Part shown: piece after piece, positions 51,105 through 60,867 of the stretch
Numbering within the stretch: the stretch's first letter is position 1
Layout: every line of letters begins with the position of its first letter
Origin: JAOUEA01 sp963790335
Lineage (GTDB): Bacteria; Actinomycetota; UBA4738; HRBIN12
Length of the DNA: 64,000 nt
Direction of reading: 5' to 3'
NCBI GenBank assembly: GCA_963790335.1
Contig: CAWBOB010000002.1
Location: 310,001-374,000 of the forward strand
The notes under the pieces: generated by a model
Database searches by the model: none
The model's input: only the letters and a program-made list of their open reading frames with translations
Told to the model about the DNA's origin: nothing
Translations under genes and position numbers: made by a program

Positions 51105-52057
51105 GGCCCCTCGCTCTGCTCGGGCATCGAGCCGAACGCCTCGGGCACCCGAAGGCGGGCGCGCAGGTCCGCGGGCGACGTCAGTCCCTTGGCCTTGAGG
51201 TAGCTCGCGACGCCGTGGGCGATGGTCACGGGGGTCTCCGGATCGATGAGCACGCCGGTGCCGACCTGCACGGCCCACGCACCCGCGAGGAACGCCCCCA
51301 CCGCGTCCTCACCCGATCGCACACCTCCGACGGCGATCACCGGGGTGTCGGGCACCGCCCGGGCGACGTCGAAGACCGCGCGCAGGGTCAGCGGCAGCAC
51401 GGCCGGGCCGCTCAGCCATCCGGTCACGGCACCCAGCCCGGGTCGCAGGCGATCGGCGCGCACGTCGAGGGCCGGATGGGACCCCCCGATCGTGACGCCC
51501 GTGACCCCGGCTCGCACGACCGCTCGCGCGATCTCCGGCAGCTCCGACGCGTGCGCGGGCAGCTTGGCGAATACGGGAACGAGCGACATGCGCGCGACGG
51601 CGCCCGCGATCTCGGCGGCGCGATCGGCATGGACACCGAGCATGGCCCGGCCGAGCTCGGCGTCGGGGCCCGACAGGTACACCTCGATCGCGCAGACGTC
51701 GGGGCGCCCCTGCAGCGCACCGGTCAACCGCACGTACTCCTCGACGCTCGCACCGGCGATCGAGACGACGACCTGCGCGTGCGCCGCGAGACGGGGAAGC
51801 TCATCGGCGATGAAGGCGTCGACGCCGGGGTTCTGCAGTCCCGTCGACCAGACCACGCCCGACGCCGACTCGGCCAGCCTGGGGGTGGGCGAGCCACGCT
51901 CCGGCTCCAGCGTGATCGTGCGGCTCACGATGGCGCCCACCTTGGCGAGGTCGACGAGCCCGCTCAGCTCGCTTCCGGTGCCCGCGCAACCGGCCGCGAT
52001 CATCACCGGGGTGCGGATCACGATGCCACGCAGGTCGACCGAGAGGGTGCGCCTCAC
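51101..52057 (-). CDS. pyrD: Dihydroorotate dehydrogenase B-like protein without catalytic cysteine
   Basis: A 318-residue class 1B-like FMN barrel. Conserved pieces are VDLRGIVIRTPVMIAAGCAG, STGLQNPGV and the FMN phosphate region TGWLSGPAVLPLTLRAVFDV and AVGGVRSGEDAVGAFLAGA. The active-site loop usually NISCPN reads YLSGPD (residues 127-132): the catalytic Cys is Gly130 and both orotate-binding asparagines are lost. Location with pyrK (electron-transfer partner) supports a role in pyrimidine synthesis, but activity is in doubt. It overlaps pyrK and pyrF by 4 bases. Confidence 0.85.
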   Translation of the reverse strand: MRRTLSVDLRGIVIRTPVMIAAGCAGTGSELSGLVDLAKVGAIVSRTITLEPERGSPTPRLAESASGVVWSTGLQNPGVDAFIADELPRLAAHAQVVVSIAGASVEEYVRLTGALQGRPDVCAIEVYLSGPDAELGRAMLGVHADRAAEIAGAVARMSLVPVFAKLPAHASELPEIARAVVRAGVTGVTIGGSHPALDVRADRLRPGLGAVTGWLSGPAVLPLTLRAVFDVARAVPDTPVIAVGGVRSGEDAVGAFLAGAWAVQVGTGVLIDPETPVTIAHGVASYLKAKGLTSPADLRARLRVPEAFGSMPEQSEGP

Positions 52058-52926
52058 CCCGGCCACGATCGCACCACCGGCAGCCCTTCGGGCGGCGTGG
52101 GAAGCATCGTCGGGGCATCGGAGAGCCACCGGTCCCACAGGACGCGTGCCGGGTTGAACACCGGGCCGTCCACGCACGACCGCAGATGGTCGTACCCGCT
52201 TCCGTCCTTGCGGGCGACGGGGATCACGCACGACTGGCACAACCCCATCCCGCACGCCATGCGCTCTTCGACCGCGACCTGCGAGGGGATGCCCCGCTCC
52301 TTGCAGAAGCCGGCGACCTTGGCCAGGGTCGCCGACGGCGCAGCCGCGTAGAGCACCTCGGTGCCGGTCGCCTCGGCCATCTCCGCCAGCGCGCCGACGA
52401 CGTCACCCCGCTCGCCGAGGGTGCCGTCGGCCGTGACGATGGACACGGTCTGCGACAACCGCTTGGCCTCGATCGGCTTCAGCACGTGCTCCCATGTGCT
52501 CGCGCCGACGATCATGTCGATGCGCTTGTGGCGCGCCAGCAGCTCTTGCGCGAGGAAGTACAACGAGGCCGCGCCGTGACCTTCCGCCACCAACAGGCAG
52601 TTGGTGTGCCGCTTCGGATACGAGAACGGCGTGCCCAAGGGGCCGATCACGTCTAGGAACTCGTGCGCCGTGACCGAGGCGAGCCATTCGCTGCCTGGGC
52701 CTTGCTGGTCGACCACGAACTCGAGGGTGCCGGCCCATCCGCCCCGTCTCGACGCCTGATGGATCGCGAAGTGCCTGCGCAGCAGGAACTCTCGGCCTTC
52801 AGGCATCTTGACCGCCAGGAACTGCCCCGGCCGGGCGCGCTCGGCGATCTCGGGAGCGACGAGCGTCACCGAGTGGTAGGCCCCGAGCTTCCTCGTCGAC
52901 AGGACCTCGGCGCGGACCCGCTTCAC
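52054..52926 (-). CDS. pyrK: Dihydroorotate dehydrogenase electron transfer subunit
   Basis: FAD and [2Fe-2S] protein passing electrons from DHODH to NAD, 290 residues. The ferredoxin-reductase domain carries the flavin motif RRHFAIHQAS; the iron-sulfur loop is ERMACGMGLCQSCV with a fourth cysteine in SCVDGPVF. GTG 52926 overlaps the carB stop as GTGA. The pair PyrK/PyrD implies an NAD-linked type 1B system. Confidence 0.93.
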   Translation of the reverse strand: MKRVRAEVLSTRKLGAYHSVTLVAPEIAERARPGQFLAVKMPEGREFLLRRHFAIHQASRRGGWAGTLEFVVDQQGPGSEWLASVTAHEFLDVIGPLGTPFSYPKRHTNCLLVAEGHGAASLYFLAQELLARHKRIDMIVGASTWEHVLKPIEAKRLSQTVSIVTADGTLGERGDVVGALAEMAEATGTEVLYAAAPSATLAKVAGFCKERGIPSQVAVEERMACGMGLCQSCVIPVARKDGSGYDHLRSCVDGPVFNPARVLWDRWLSDAPTMLPTPPEGLPVVRSWPG

Positions 52927-55900
52927 GCCGGGGGATCCCCTGCGCCCGTGGCCACCGCCGCCTGTTCGAACGTGAGACGCGCCTGCGCCGGTTCGGCCAT
53001 CGCCTCGGCATGGTACTCCTGGATCGATCGCGGCTCCGATGGCGTACCGAGCAATGCCTCGACGCCTCGCACCGCCGCGAAGACGCCCGGCAGCGTGGTG
53101 ATGCACGGGACGCCCGCGCTCGCCGCGGCCGTCCTGATGAAGTACCCGTCGGTGCGTGCACCCCGTCCGAACGGCGTGTTGATGACGAGATCGACGCGCC
53201 CGTCCCGGATCATCGCCTCGACGTTGTCGGGGCCCTCGCTCACCTTGGCCACGCGTTCGACGGCGATGCCGGCCCGACGCAGCACGCCCGCCGTGCCCCC
53301 GGTCGCGACCAGGCGGAACCCGAGATCGGCCAGCCGCTTGGCTGGGAAGACGATCGCACGCTTGTCGCGGTTGGCGACGCTCACGAACACCGTGCCCCGG
53401 ACGGGAAGCGCGTGGCCGGCAGCGACCATCGCCTTGGCGAGCGCCATGCCCGAGTCGGCATCGACCCCCATCACCTCGCCCGTCGACTTCATCTCGGGGC
53501 CGAGCACGGTGTCGACGCCCGGGAAGCGTCCGAACGGAAGCACCGCCGCCTTGACGCTCGTGTGCGAGAGGTGCCGGTAATGCCGCGGATCGTCGGGGAG
53601 CACCCCCTCGGCGGCAAGATCGGCGAGGCTCCGGCCGGTGAGCACGAGGGTCGCGATGCGTGCGAGCGAGACCCCCACGACCTTCGAGACGAACGGCACC
53701 GTCCTCGACGAGCGCGGATTGGCCTCGATCACCCAGATGCGCTCGTCCTTCACGGCGAGCTGCAGGTTGAGCAGTCCGATCACGCCGAGACGCCGAGCGA
53801 GCCGCCGCGTGATGTCCTCGATCTCGTCGAGCTCCTCATCGCTCAGCGTCGCCGGGGGGATCTGGCAGCTGGAATCGCCCGAGTGCACACCGGCTTCCTC
53901 GATGTGCTCCATCACCGCGCCGATGAACACGCCGCCCGAGGCGTCGACCACCGCGTCGACGTCGACCTCGATCGCCCCCTCGAGGAAGCGATCGACGTGC
54001 ACGGGGTGATCGGGCGAGGCCTCGGCGGCGGTGCGCACGAAGATCTCGAGCTCGTCGGCGTCGTACACGATCTCCATGGCTCGCCCCCCCAGCACGTAGG
54101 ACGGCCGAACGACCACGGGGTAGCCGATGCGGGCGGCGATCCTGCGGGCTTCCTCGATCGTGCGAGCCTGCCCGTGGGGCGGAGCCGCGATCTCGAGCTC
54201 GGCGAGGATCGCCGCGAACATGCCTCGATCCTCTGCCAGATCGATCGAGTCGGGCGAGGTGCCGAGCACCGGGAACCCCTCATCGGCCAGCACGCGTGCC
54301 AGGCCGAGCGGGGTCTGGCCGCCGAGCTGGGCGATGACGCCGACGGGGCGCTCGGCACGGCACACGGCGATGACGTCTTCGGGCGAGAGCGGCTCGAAGT
54401 ACAGCCGGCTCGACGTGTCGTAGTCGGTCGAGACCGTCTCGGGGTTCGAGTTCACCATCACCGACTCGAACCCCGCTTCTTCCAGCGCGTAGGCGGCGTG
54501 CACACACGCGTAGTCGAACTCGATGCCCTGCCCGATGCGGTTCGGCCCCGAGCCGAGGATCACCACCCTCGGCCGGTCGGCGGGCTCGACCTCGCTCTCC
54601 TGCTCGTAGGTCGAGAAGTGGTAGGGCGTGCGCGCAGGGAACTCGCCGGCGCACGTGTCGACGGTCTTGAAGACCGGCAGCACGCCGAGCTCGTCGCGGA
54701 GGGCGCGGATCTGCGCCTCGGTGACACCGGCGAGCTGCGCGAGGCGGGCATCGGACAGGCCCAGCCGCTTGGCGGCGGCGAGGTCCGGCCCGGTCCATGT
54801 CGACGGCGCCCGGCCGCCCAGCGCCGCAGCCTCTTCCGCGACCTGCGCGATCTGATCGACGAACCACGGGTCGATGCCGCTCACCGCGGCGATCTCGTCG
54901 ACCGGGTGGCCCGCCGCGAGCGCGCGTTCCACGGCCTGCAGCCTGCCCTCGGCCGCGACCCCGGTCGCCGCGAGCAGGTTCAGGACCGGCACACCGCCGG
55001 CAACATCGCGGCCACCTCCCCGGCCATATCGCCGGAAGAGTCACCGGGTGGGTCGAAGCCCGCCTTCTCCAAGCCCCGCCAGGCCTTGCCGAGCGCCTCG
55101 GCGAAGGTGCGGCCGATCGCCATGACCTCGCCGACCGACTTCATCGTCGACGTGAGCACCGGATCGGCCTCGGGGAACTTCTCGAACGCGAACCGCGGCA
55201 CCTTCACCACGACGTAGTCGAGCGTCGGCTCGAACGATGCGGGCGTCTCGCCGGTGATGTCGTTCGTGATCTCGTCGAGGCGGTAGCCCACCGCGAGCAG
55301 CGCCGCGATCTTCGCGATCGGGAACCCGGTCGCCTTCGAGGCGAGCGCGCTGGAGCGCGAGACACGGGGGTTCATCTCGATCAGCACCTGGCGCCCGGTG
55401 GCCGGGTCGACCGCGAACTGCACGTTGGATCCGCCGGTCTCGACACCGATCACGCGCAGCACATGCAGCGCCGCATCGCGCATCTGCTGGTACTCGCGGT
55501 CGCTGAGCGTCTGCTGCGGCGCCACGGTGATGGAGTCGCCCGTGTGCACACCCATGGGGTCGACGTTCTCGATCGAGCAGACGACGACACCGTTGTCGTC
55601 GGCATCGCGCATGACCTCGAGCTCGAACTCCTTCCAGCCGGCGATCGATTCCTCGACCAGGATCTCCGAGACGGGCGAGATCTCGAGCGCGCGGGTCGCG
55701 AGGGCCTCGAGCGACGGTCCATCGGTGGCGAAGCCGCTGCCGCCACCTCCCATCGTGAACGACGCCCTCACGATGAGCGGGTACCCGATCGACTCGCCGA
55801 GCGCGAGCGCTTCGTCGACCGTCGTGGCGATGCCCGCCTGCGGCACGTCGAGACCCGCCTTGACCATCGCGTCCTTGAAGCCGCTGCGATCTTCCGCTCG

Positions 55901-56272
55901 GTGGATCGCGTCGAGCGATGCCCCGATGAGCTCGATGCCGAGCCGGTCGAGATCGCCGGACTCGGCGAGCGCCACCGCGACGTTCAGGGCCGTCTGGCCA
56001 CCCAGCGTGGGAAGCAGGGCATCCGGACGCTCCCGCTCACAGATCGCGAGCACGGAATCGGGCGTGAGCGGCTCGATGTAGGTGCGGTCGGCGAACTGGG
56101 GGTCGGTCATGATCGTGGCCGGGTTCGAGTTCACCAGGGTCACGCGGAAGCCTTCGCTGCGCAGCGCCTTGCACGCCTGGGTTCCCGAGTAGTCGAACTC
56201 GCACGCCTGCCCGATCACGATCGGTCCGGAACCGACGACGAGGATCGAGCCGATGTCGGTACGCCTGGGCAT
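52923..56272 (-). CDS. carB: Carbamoyl-phosphate synthase large subunit, frameshifted
   Basis: Makes carbamoyl phosphate for UMP (and arginine). The first 430 residues (ATG 56272, VVGSGPIVIGQACEFDYSG, first ATP-grasp with NVQFAVDPATGRQVLIEMNPR) stop at 54980. The next frame, from about 54992, has the oligomerisation domain, the second ATP-grasp (VVILGSGPNRIGQGIEFDY, WVIEANPRSSRTVPF) and the allosteric MGS-like domain (LGFRLVATGGTAGVL). Adding one base near 54990 gives 1116 residues, the normal size. A genuine two-gene carB is possible but the break is not at the domain border seen in natural splits. Confidence 0.94.
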
Positions 56273-57498
56273 CTAGCGCTCCGGGGGGCGATCGCTCGGC
56301 GTCGCCTCGGTCCGTGAGCCCCCCGTACCCCCATCATCATCAGCGCGCGGAAGTGGTCGAAGAGGTAGCGCGAGTCGTGGGGCCCCGGCGCCGCCTCCGG
56401 GTGGTACTGCACGCCGAACGCGGGCACGTCGAGGCACCGGAGCCCCTCGAGCGTGCCGTCGTTCAGGTTCCAGTGCGTGAGGGCCACCCGGCCGCGATCG
56501 GACCTGGCGAGACCGTCGCCGTCGCGCGTCCACCCATCGGGGTCGACGGCGAACCCGTGGTTGTGGCTCGTGATCTCGACCATGCCGGTGTCGAGGTTCT
56601 TGACCGGCTGGTTCACCCCCCGGTGACCGAACGGCATCTTGAAGGTGCGTCCGCCGAGCGCGAGCGCGAGCAGCTGGTGCCCGAGGCAGATGCCGAAGAC
56701 CGGCACCTCGCCCAGTAGCGCCCGGGCCGCCTCCACCCCGTACGTGGTCGCGGCGGGGTCGCCGGGCCCGTTCGAGAGGAACACCCCGTCGTAGCCGCCG
56801 GCCGCGATCGCATGTGGCGTGGTGTCGGCCGGCACCACGGTCGCCTCGATGCCTGCTGCGGCCAACCGCCGCAGGATGGTGCGCTTCATGCCGAAGTCGT
56901 ACGCGGCGACGCGGAACACTCGCCCGAGGTCGCCGCTCGCCGCCCCCACGAGGTCGGCCGCCTCGTACGGCTCGGTCGCGCTCACCGATCGCGCGAGGTC
57001 GGCGCCGTGCATGCGGGGCGACGACCGGATGCGTTCGAGCAGCGAGCCTGCGTCGGGATCGGTCGCAGAGATCGCGGCGCGCATCGACCCTCGTTCGCGC
57101 AGCGTGCGGGTGAGCCGGCGGGTGTCGATGCCCTCGATGCCGGTCACACCCGAGGCCTCGAGTGCCTCGCCGAGGGTGGCCTCAGATCGCCACGACGAGG
57201 CCCGCCGGGAAGCCTGACGCACCGCGAACCCGGCCACCCGGATCGCGTGAGACTCCGGATCGTCGTGGTTCATGCCGTAGTTGCCCTGATGGGGCGAGGT
57301 CATCACCACGATCTGTCCGGCGTACGACGGGTCGCTCAGCACCTCCTGGTACCCGCACATGCCGGTGTTGAAGACCGCTTCGCCGAAGGTCTCGCTCCGA
57401 GCGCCGAACGCGGTGCCGGCGAAGACGCTCCCGTCCTCGAGCACCATCAGGGCGGCGGGTCCGCGTCTCGAGGTAGTCTGTGCGAGACTAGCGGCCAT
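56215..57498 (-). CDS. carA: Carbamoyl-phosphate synthase small subunit
   Basis: Glutaminase subunit, 427 residues as read. N-terminal domain MVLEDGSVFAGTAFGA and GMCGYQEVLSDPSYAGQIV; amidotransferase domain with VPVFGICLGHQLLALALGG (catalytic Cys) and FGVQYHPEAAPGP (His/Glu). The last 35 residues are Arg-rich and unlike the family, and overlap carB by 58 bases. In another frame the same DNA ends at a TAG (56275-56273) that touches the carB ATG, so a frame error near the ATG repeats at 56330-56340 is likely and the true end is probably 56273. Confidence 0.95.
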   Translation of the reverse strand: MAASLAQTTSRRGPAALMVLEDGSVFAGTAFGARSETFGEAVFNTGMCGYQEVLSDPSYAGQIVVMTSPHQGNYGMNHDDPESHAIRVAGFAVRQASRRASSWRSEATLGEALEASGVTGIEGIDTRRLTRTLRERGSMRAAISATDPDAGSLLERIRSSPRMHGADLARSVSATEPYEAADLVGAASGDLGRVFRVAAYDFGMKRTILRRLAAAGIEATVVPADTTPHAIAAGGYDGVFLSNGPGDPAATTYGVEAARALLGEVPVFGICLGHQLLALALGGRTFKMPFGHRGVNQPVKNLDTGMVEITSHNHGFAVDPDGWTRDGDGLARSDRGRVALTHWNLNDGTLEGLRCLDVPAFGVQYHPEAAPGPHDSRYLFDHFRALMMMGVRGAHGPRRRRAIAPRSARCPGVPTSARSSSSVPDRS

Positions 57499-57499
57499 G

Positions 57500-58819
57500 C
57501 TAGGCGTTCACCTTGGTCTCGGTGAGGGTGAACGCGCCACGCAACATCGTGTGGCGGACCCGGCCGGTGAGCTCGACACCCGTGAAGGCGCAGTTGCGCG
57601 CCTTCGACGCGAAGGGCGGCTCGACCACCCATCGCTCCGCCGGGTCGAAGACCACCAGGTTCGCCGGACGCCCGGGCTCGATCGGCCCGCCGTGCCCGGT
57701 CGCACCGAGGATGCGCGCAGGCGTCACCGACATCGCCTGGATCGCCCGAGCGAGGCCGATGCTGCCCGGCTCCACCAGGTGGGTCAGCACGACCGCGAGC
57801 GCGGTCTCCAGGCCGATCGTGCCCGGAGGAGCCCGATCGAACTCCGATTCCTTCTCCTCGACCGCGTGGGGTGCGTGGTCGGTCGCGATCACATCGATCG
57901 TGCCGTCGGCAACGCCCGCCCGCAGCGCGTCGCGATCCTCGACGGATCGGAGCGGCGGGTTCACCTTGAAGTTCGTGTCGTAGCCGAGCAGGGCGTCGTC
58001 GGTGAAGACCAGGTGATGAGGGGTGACCTCGGCCGTGACCCGCACGCCGTCGGCCTTGGCCCTCCTGATGAGCTCGACCGATCGCGCGCTCGACACGTGG
58101 CAGATGTGGATGCGCCCGCCCGTCGCGTGCGCGATCGCGAGGTCACGAGCCACGGCGATCTCCTCGGCCTCGGCCGGGCGCCCCGCGAGTCCGAGCGAGG
58201 AAGCGTGCACGCCCTCGTGCATATGTCCGCCTGCCACGAGCGACGGGTCCTCGCAGTGGTCGGCGATCACGACCTCGGCGGTGAACGCCTTGGCGTAGAC
58301 GAGGGCGTTCCGCAGGGTGCGAGCGGTGGGCACGCAGTTGCCGTCGTCGCTGAACACGCGCACGCCCGCCTCGACCATCTCGCCGAGCTCGGCCATCGAC
58401 TCACCAGCGAGGTCCTTCGTGACCGCCCCCACCGGATACACGTCGGCGAGACCGGCCTCCGCGGCCTTGTCGCGGATCTCCGCGACGATGCCCGCGTGAT
58501 CGGTGACGGGATCGGTGTTGGCCATCGACGAGACGGCCGTGAAACCTCCCGTCGCCGCGGCCTTGGTGCCCGTGGCGATCGTCTCCTTGTGCTCGGCGCC
58601 GGGCTCCCGCAGGTGCGTATGCAGGTCCACGAGCCCCGGGGCGAGCACGAGACCCGCGCAGTCGAGCACCTCGGCGCCGCTAGCCTCGAGGCCGGGGCCG
58701 ATCGCCTCGACCCGGTCCCCCACGACCAGCACGTCGGCCACGCCGTCGCGCTCGGAGGCCGGATCCACCACCCTCGCGCCGCGGAGCAGCACTGAGGCAC
58801 CGGGCTCCCGCTCAGGCAC
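57500..58819 (-). CDS. pyrC: Dihydroorotase
   Basis: Cyclises carbamoyl aspartate to dihydroorotate, 439 residues, type I amidohydrolase. Zinc ligands appear in GLVDLHTHLREPG, VIADHCEDPSLV, IHICHVSSARSVELI and VIATDHAPHAVEEKESEFD. GTG 58819 is used: it overlaps pyrB by 8 bases and gives the family N-terminus VLLRGARVVDP after 9 residues. Confidence 0.96.
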   Translation of the reverse strand: MPEREPGASVLLRGARVVDPASERDGVADVLVVGDRVEAIGPGLEASGAEVLDCAGLVLAPGLVDLHTHLREPGAEHKETIATGTKAAATGGFTAVSSMANTDPVTDHAGIVAEIRDKAAEAGLADVYPVGAVTKDLAGESMAELGEMVEAGVRVFSDDGNCVPTARTLRNALVYAKAFTAEVVIADHCEDPSLVAGGHMHEGVHASSLGLAGRPAEAEEIAVARDLAIAHATGGRIHICHVSSARSVELIRRAKADGVRVTAEVTPHHLVFTDDALLGYDTNFKVNPPLRSVEDRDALRAGVADGTIDVIATDHAPHAVEEKESEFDRAPPGTIGLETALAVVLTHLVEPGSIGLARAIQAMSVTPARILGATGHGGPIEPGRPANLVVFDPAERWVVEPPFASKARNCAFTGVELTGRVRHTMLRGAFTLTETKVNA

Positions 58820-59771
58820 GGGCCACCTCGGCGTCACGCTGCGGATCGAGGGCGGGCACGCCACCGCCGCCAAGCAGCAGGTAGAGCAGCGACATGCGCA
58901 CGGCGATGCCGTTCGTGACCTGTTCCTCGATGACGGCGCCCGGCAGGTCGGTCACGTCGGAGTCGATCTCGACCCCGCGGTTCATCGGGCCGGGATGCAT
59001 GATCAGCGCGCCATGGGGAAGCACCGCGGCGCGCGCCGCCGTGAGACCGAACAGCCGGTTGTACTCGCGCACGCTCGGGAAGTACTCGAGGCGCTGTCGT
59101 TCCCGCTGCACCCGCAGCATGTAGCAGACGTCGAGCTTCGGGATGACCCCGTCGACGTCGTAGCTCACCTGCACGCCCCACGACGGGGCATCGGGAGGGA
59201 TCAGCGTGGGCGGCCCGATCAGCGTGACCTCGGCGCCCATCTTCACCAGACCGAAGCTCAGCGAGCGCGCCACCCTGGAATGCAGCACGTCGCCGACGAT
59301 CGCGACCCGCAGCCCCTCGAGACGGCCGAGCTTCTCGCGCATCGTGTAGAGGTCGAGCAAGGCCTGCGTCGGATGCTCGTGCGTGCCGTCGCCGGCGTTC
59401 AGCACGTGCCCGTCGACCCACCTCGTGAGCTGCAACGGCGAGCCGCTCGATGAGTGGCGGATGACGATCGCATCGGCGCCCATGGCCTGCAGCGTCAGGG
59501 CCGTGTCCTTCAGGCTCTCGCCCTTGGCGACGCTCGAACCGCTCGAGGAGAAGTTGATCACGTCGGCCGACAGGCGCTTGGCCGCGAGCTCGAACGAGAT
59601 GCGCGTGCGCGTGGAGTCCTCGAGGAAGAGGTTCACCACGGTGCGGCCTCGGAGCGCGGGTACCTTCTTGATGACGCGCGAGCCCACCTCGCGGAAGCTC
59701 TCCGCGGTGTCGAGCACCCGCACGACGTCGTCGGCCGACAGGTCGTGCATCGAGAGCACGTGCCGGTTCAC
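58812..59771 (-). CDS. pyrB: Aspartate carbamoyltransferase catalytic subunit
   Basis: Condenses carbamoyl phosphate with aspartate, 319 residues. Motifs are LFLEDSTRTRISFELAAKRL, HEHPTQALLDLYTMRE and MHPGPMNRGVEI. GTG 59771 overlaps the pyrR stop as GTGA. No pyrI regulatory subunit is present, as is usual for pyrR-type operons. Confidence 0.98.
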   Translation of the reverse strand: MNRHVLSMHDLSADDVVRVLDTAESFREVGSRVIKKVPALRGRTVVNLFLEDSTRTRISFELAAKRLSADVINFSSSGSSVAKGESLKDTALTLQAMGADAIVIRHSSSGSPLQLTRWVDGHVLNAGDGTHEHPTQALLDLYTMREKLGRLEGLRVAIVGDVLHSRVARSLSFGLVKMGAEVTLIGPPTLIPPDAPSWGVQVSYDVDGVIPKLDVCYMLRVQRERQRLEYFPSVREYNRLFGLTAARAAVLPHGALIMHPGPMNRGVEIDSDVTDLPGAVIEEQVTNGIAVRMSLLYLLLGGGGVPALDPQRDAEVARA

Positions 59772-60340
59772 GCGTCCACCTCCTCGAGCGGGACGGCCGT
59801 GGGCGGCGACTCGCCGACGAGCACGGCGTCGTCACCGTCGAGCTCGCGCACGCGCACGCGCACGTCGTCCGCGCGCCGGGTAGGCAGGTTCTTGCCCACG
59901 AAGTCGGCCCTGATGGGCAGCTCGCGATGACCGCGGTCCACGAGCACCGCGAGTCGGATGCGCGCCGGGCGCCCGAAGTCGGTCAGTGCGTCCATGGCCG
60001 CCCGGATCGTGCGGCCCGTGAACAGCACGTCGTCGACGAGCACGACCGTGCGCCCCGTGATGTCGGTGTCGATGCGCGTCTCCTGCACCTGCGGCGCCTC
60101 GGCACGCAGCCCGATGTCGTCGCGGTAGAACGTGATGTCGAGCACCCCGACCGGCACGCGCGAGCCCTCGATGCGCTCGATCTCGTCGGCGAGCCGTCGC
60201 GCGAGGTGGTCGCCGCGGTTCGCGATGCCGACGAGCACGAGCCCGGCCGATCCCTTGTCGCGCTCGATGATCTCGTGTGCGATGCGCGTGAGCGCCCGGC
60301 GGATGTCGTCGGCGTCGAGCAGCTCGCCCCGAGCGCTCAT
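59768..60340 (-). CDS. pyrR: Bifunctional pyr operon regulator / uracil phosphoribosyltransferase
   Basis: RNA-binding regulator of the pyr operon, 190 residues. The PRPP motif is VVLVDDVLFTGRTIRAAMDAL, with LVGIANRGDHLARRL and DITFYRDDIG typical of PyrR. It senses UMP/UTP and binds the leader hairpin just upstream. Its ATG overlaps the stop of a leader peptide (ATGA). Confidence 0.97.
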   Translation of the reverse strand: MSARGELLDADDIRRALTRIAHEIIERDKGSAGLVLVGIANRGDHLARRLADEIERIEGSRVPVGVLDITFYRDDIGLRAEAPQVQETRIDTDITGRTVVLVDDVLFTGRTIRAAMDALTDFGRPARIRLAVLVDRGHRELPIRADFVGKNLPTRRADDVRVRVRELDGDDAVLVGESPPTAVPLEEVDA

Positions 60341-60393
60341 ACGCGAACGCCCCCTCGGGCAGGCGAGGAGGCGCGACCGATGTGCTGCGTCAT
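60337..60393 (-). CDS. pyr operon leader peptide
   Basis: An 18-codon open frame (MTQHIGRASSPARGGVRV) between the PyrR RNA hairpin and pyrR. Its ATG (60393) follows GGGAAGGGAG by about 10 bases, and this purine stretch lies in the 3' strand of the hairpin. Its stop overlaps the pyrR start (ATGA), so pyrR translation can depend on it. No better ribosome-binding site is seen for pyrR itself. It is too short for homology; support is positional only. Confidence 0.55.
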   Translation of the reverse strand: MTQHIGRASSPARGGVRV

Positions 60394-60403
60394 GTTCGGG
60401 TGC

Positions 60404-60444
60404 TCCCTTCCCGGCCTCGCAGGACCGGACTTAAAGGGGGAAGG
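60404..60444 (-). ncRNA. PyrR-binding RNA hairpin
   Basis: The transcript contains CTTCCCCCTTTAAGTCCGG, then TCCTGCGAGGCCGG and GGAAGGGAG. The outer CTTCCC pairs with GGGAAG and CCGG pairs with CCGG; the loop has the PyrR-type element (TTTAAGTCC and GAGGC). Known PyrR sites follow this pattern. As the 3' strand holds the ribosome-binding site of the leader peptide, PyrR binding should repress translation. Confidence 0.75.
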
Positions 60445-60456
60445 TGCCGTCGCTCG

Positions 60457-60486
60457 AGCATACCCGCCTTCGGCGCACCGGGACAA
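60457..60486 (-). promoter_or_regulatory. Promoter of the pyr operon
   Basis: TTGTCC (60486-60481) and TATGCT (60462-60457) on the minus strand with an 18-base spacer, about 15 bases before the PyrR hairpin. Confidence 0.6.
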
Positions 60487-60603
60487 CGACCGGGCGGGGC
60501 GACTCGTTGCTTCCGTAGCCATGGGAGGAGCCCGGGCGTAGAATGGGCCGAGCCGCCCGTTCCCCGGGCTCGGTTCCCAACATCGGAAGGAAGTGGCAAC
60601 CGC

Positions 60604-60861
60604 ATGAACGAGTGGGTCATCGTGGGCATCGTTGCGATCGCCGTGATCTTCGGCGCGACGAAGCTCCCCGAGATCGCGCGGAACCTCGGCCGCTCGTCGG
60701 GCGAGTTCAAGAAGGGCCTCAAGGAAGGCGACGAGATCGAAGCGTCCTCACCGACGCCGACGCCCGCGCCGCAACCGCCGGTGGTCGCTCCCCCGGCGGC
60801 AGCCCCGACACCCGCGCCGCAGCCGGCCGAGCCGACCGACCCGCCACCGACGCAGGTCTGA
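60604..60861 (+). CDS. tatA: Twin-arginine translocase subunit TatA
   Basis: An 85-residue membrane protein of the Tat export pathway for folded proteins. One N-terminal TM helix (VIVGIVAIAVIFGATKLPEIA) is followed by the conserved amphipathic helix ARNLGRSSGEFKKGLKEG, then a Pro/Ala-rich cytoplasmic tail. The ATG has GGAAGGAAG about 10 bases upstream. No tatC or tatB is nearby. Confidence 0.92.
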   Translation: MNEWVIVGIVAIAVIFGATKLPEIARNLGRSSGEFKKGLKEGDEIEASSPTPTPAPQPPVVAPPAAAPTPAPQPAEPTDPPPTQV

Positions 60862-60867
60862 CGCCCG

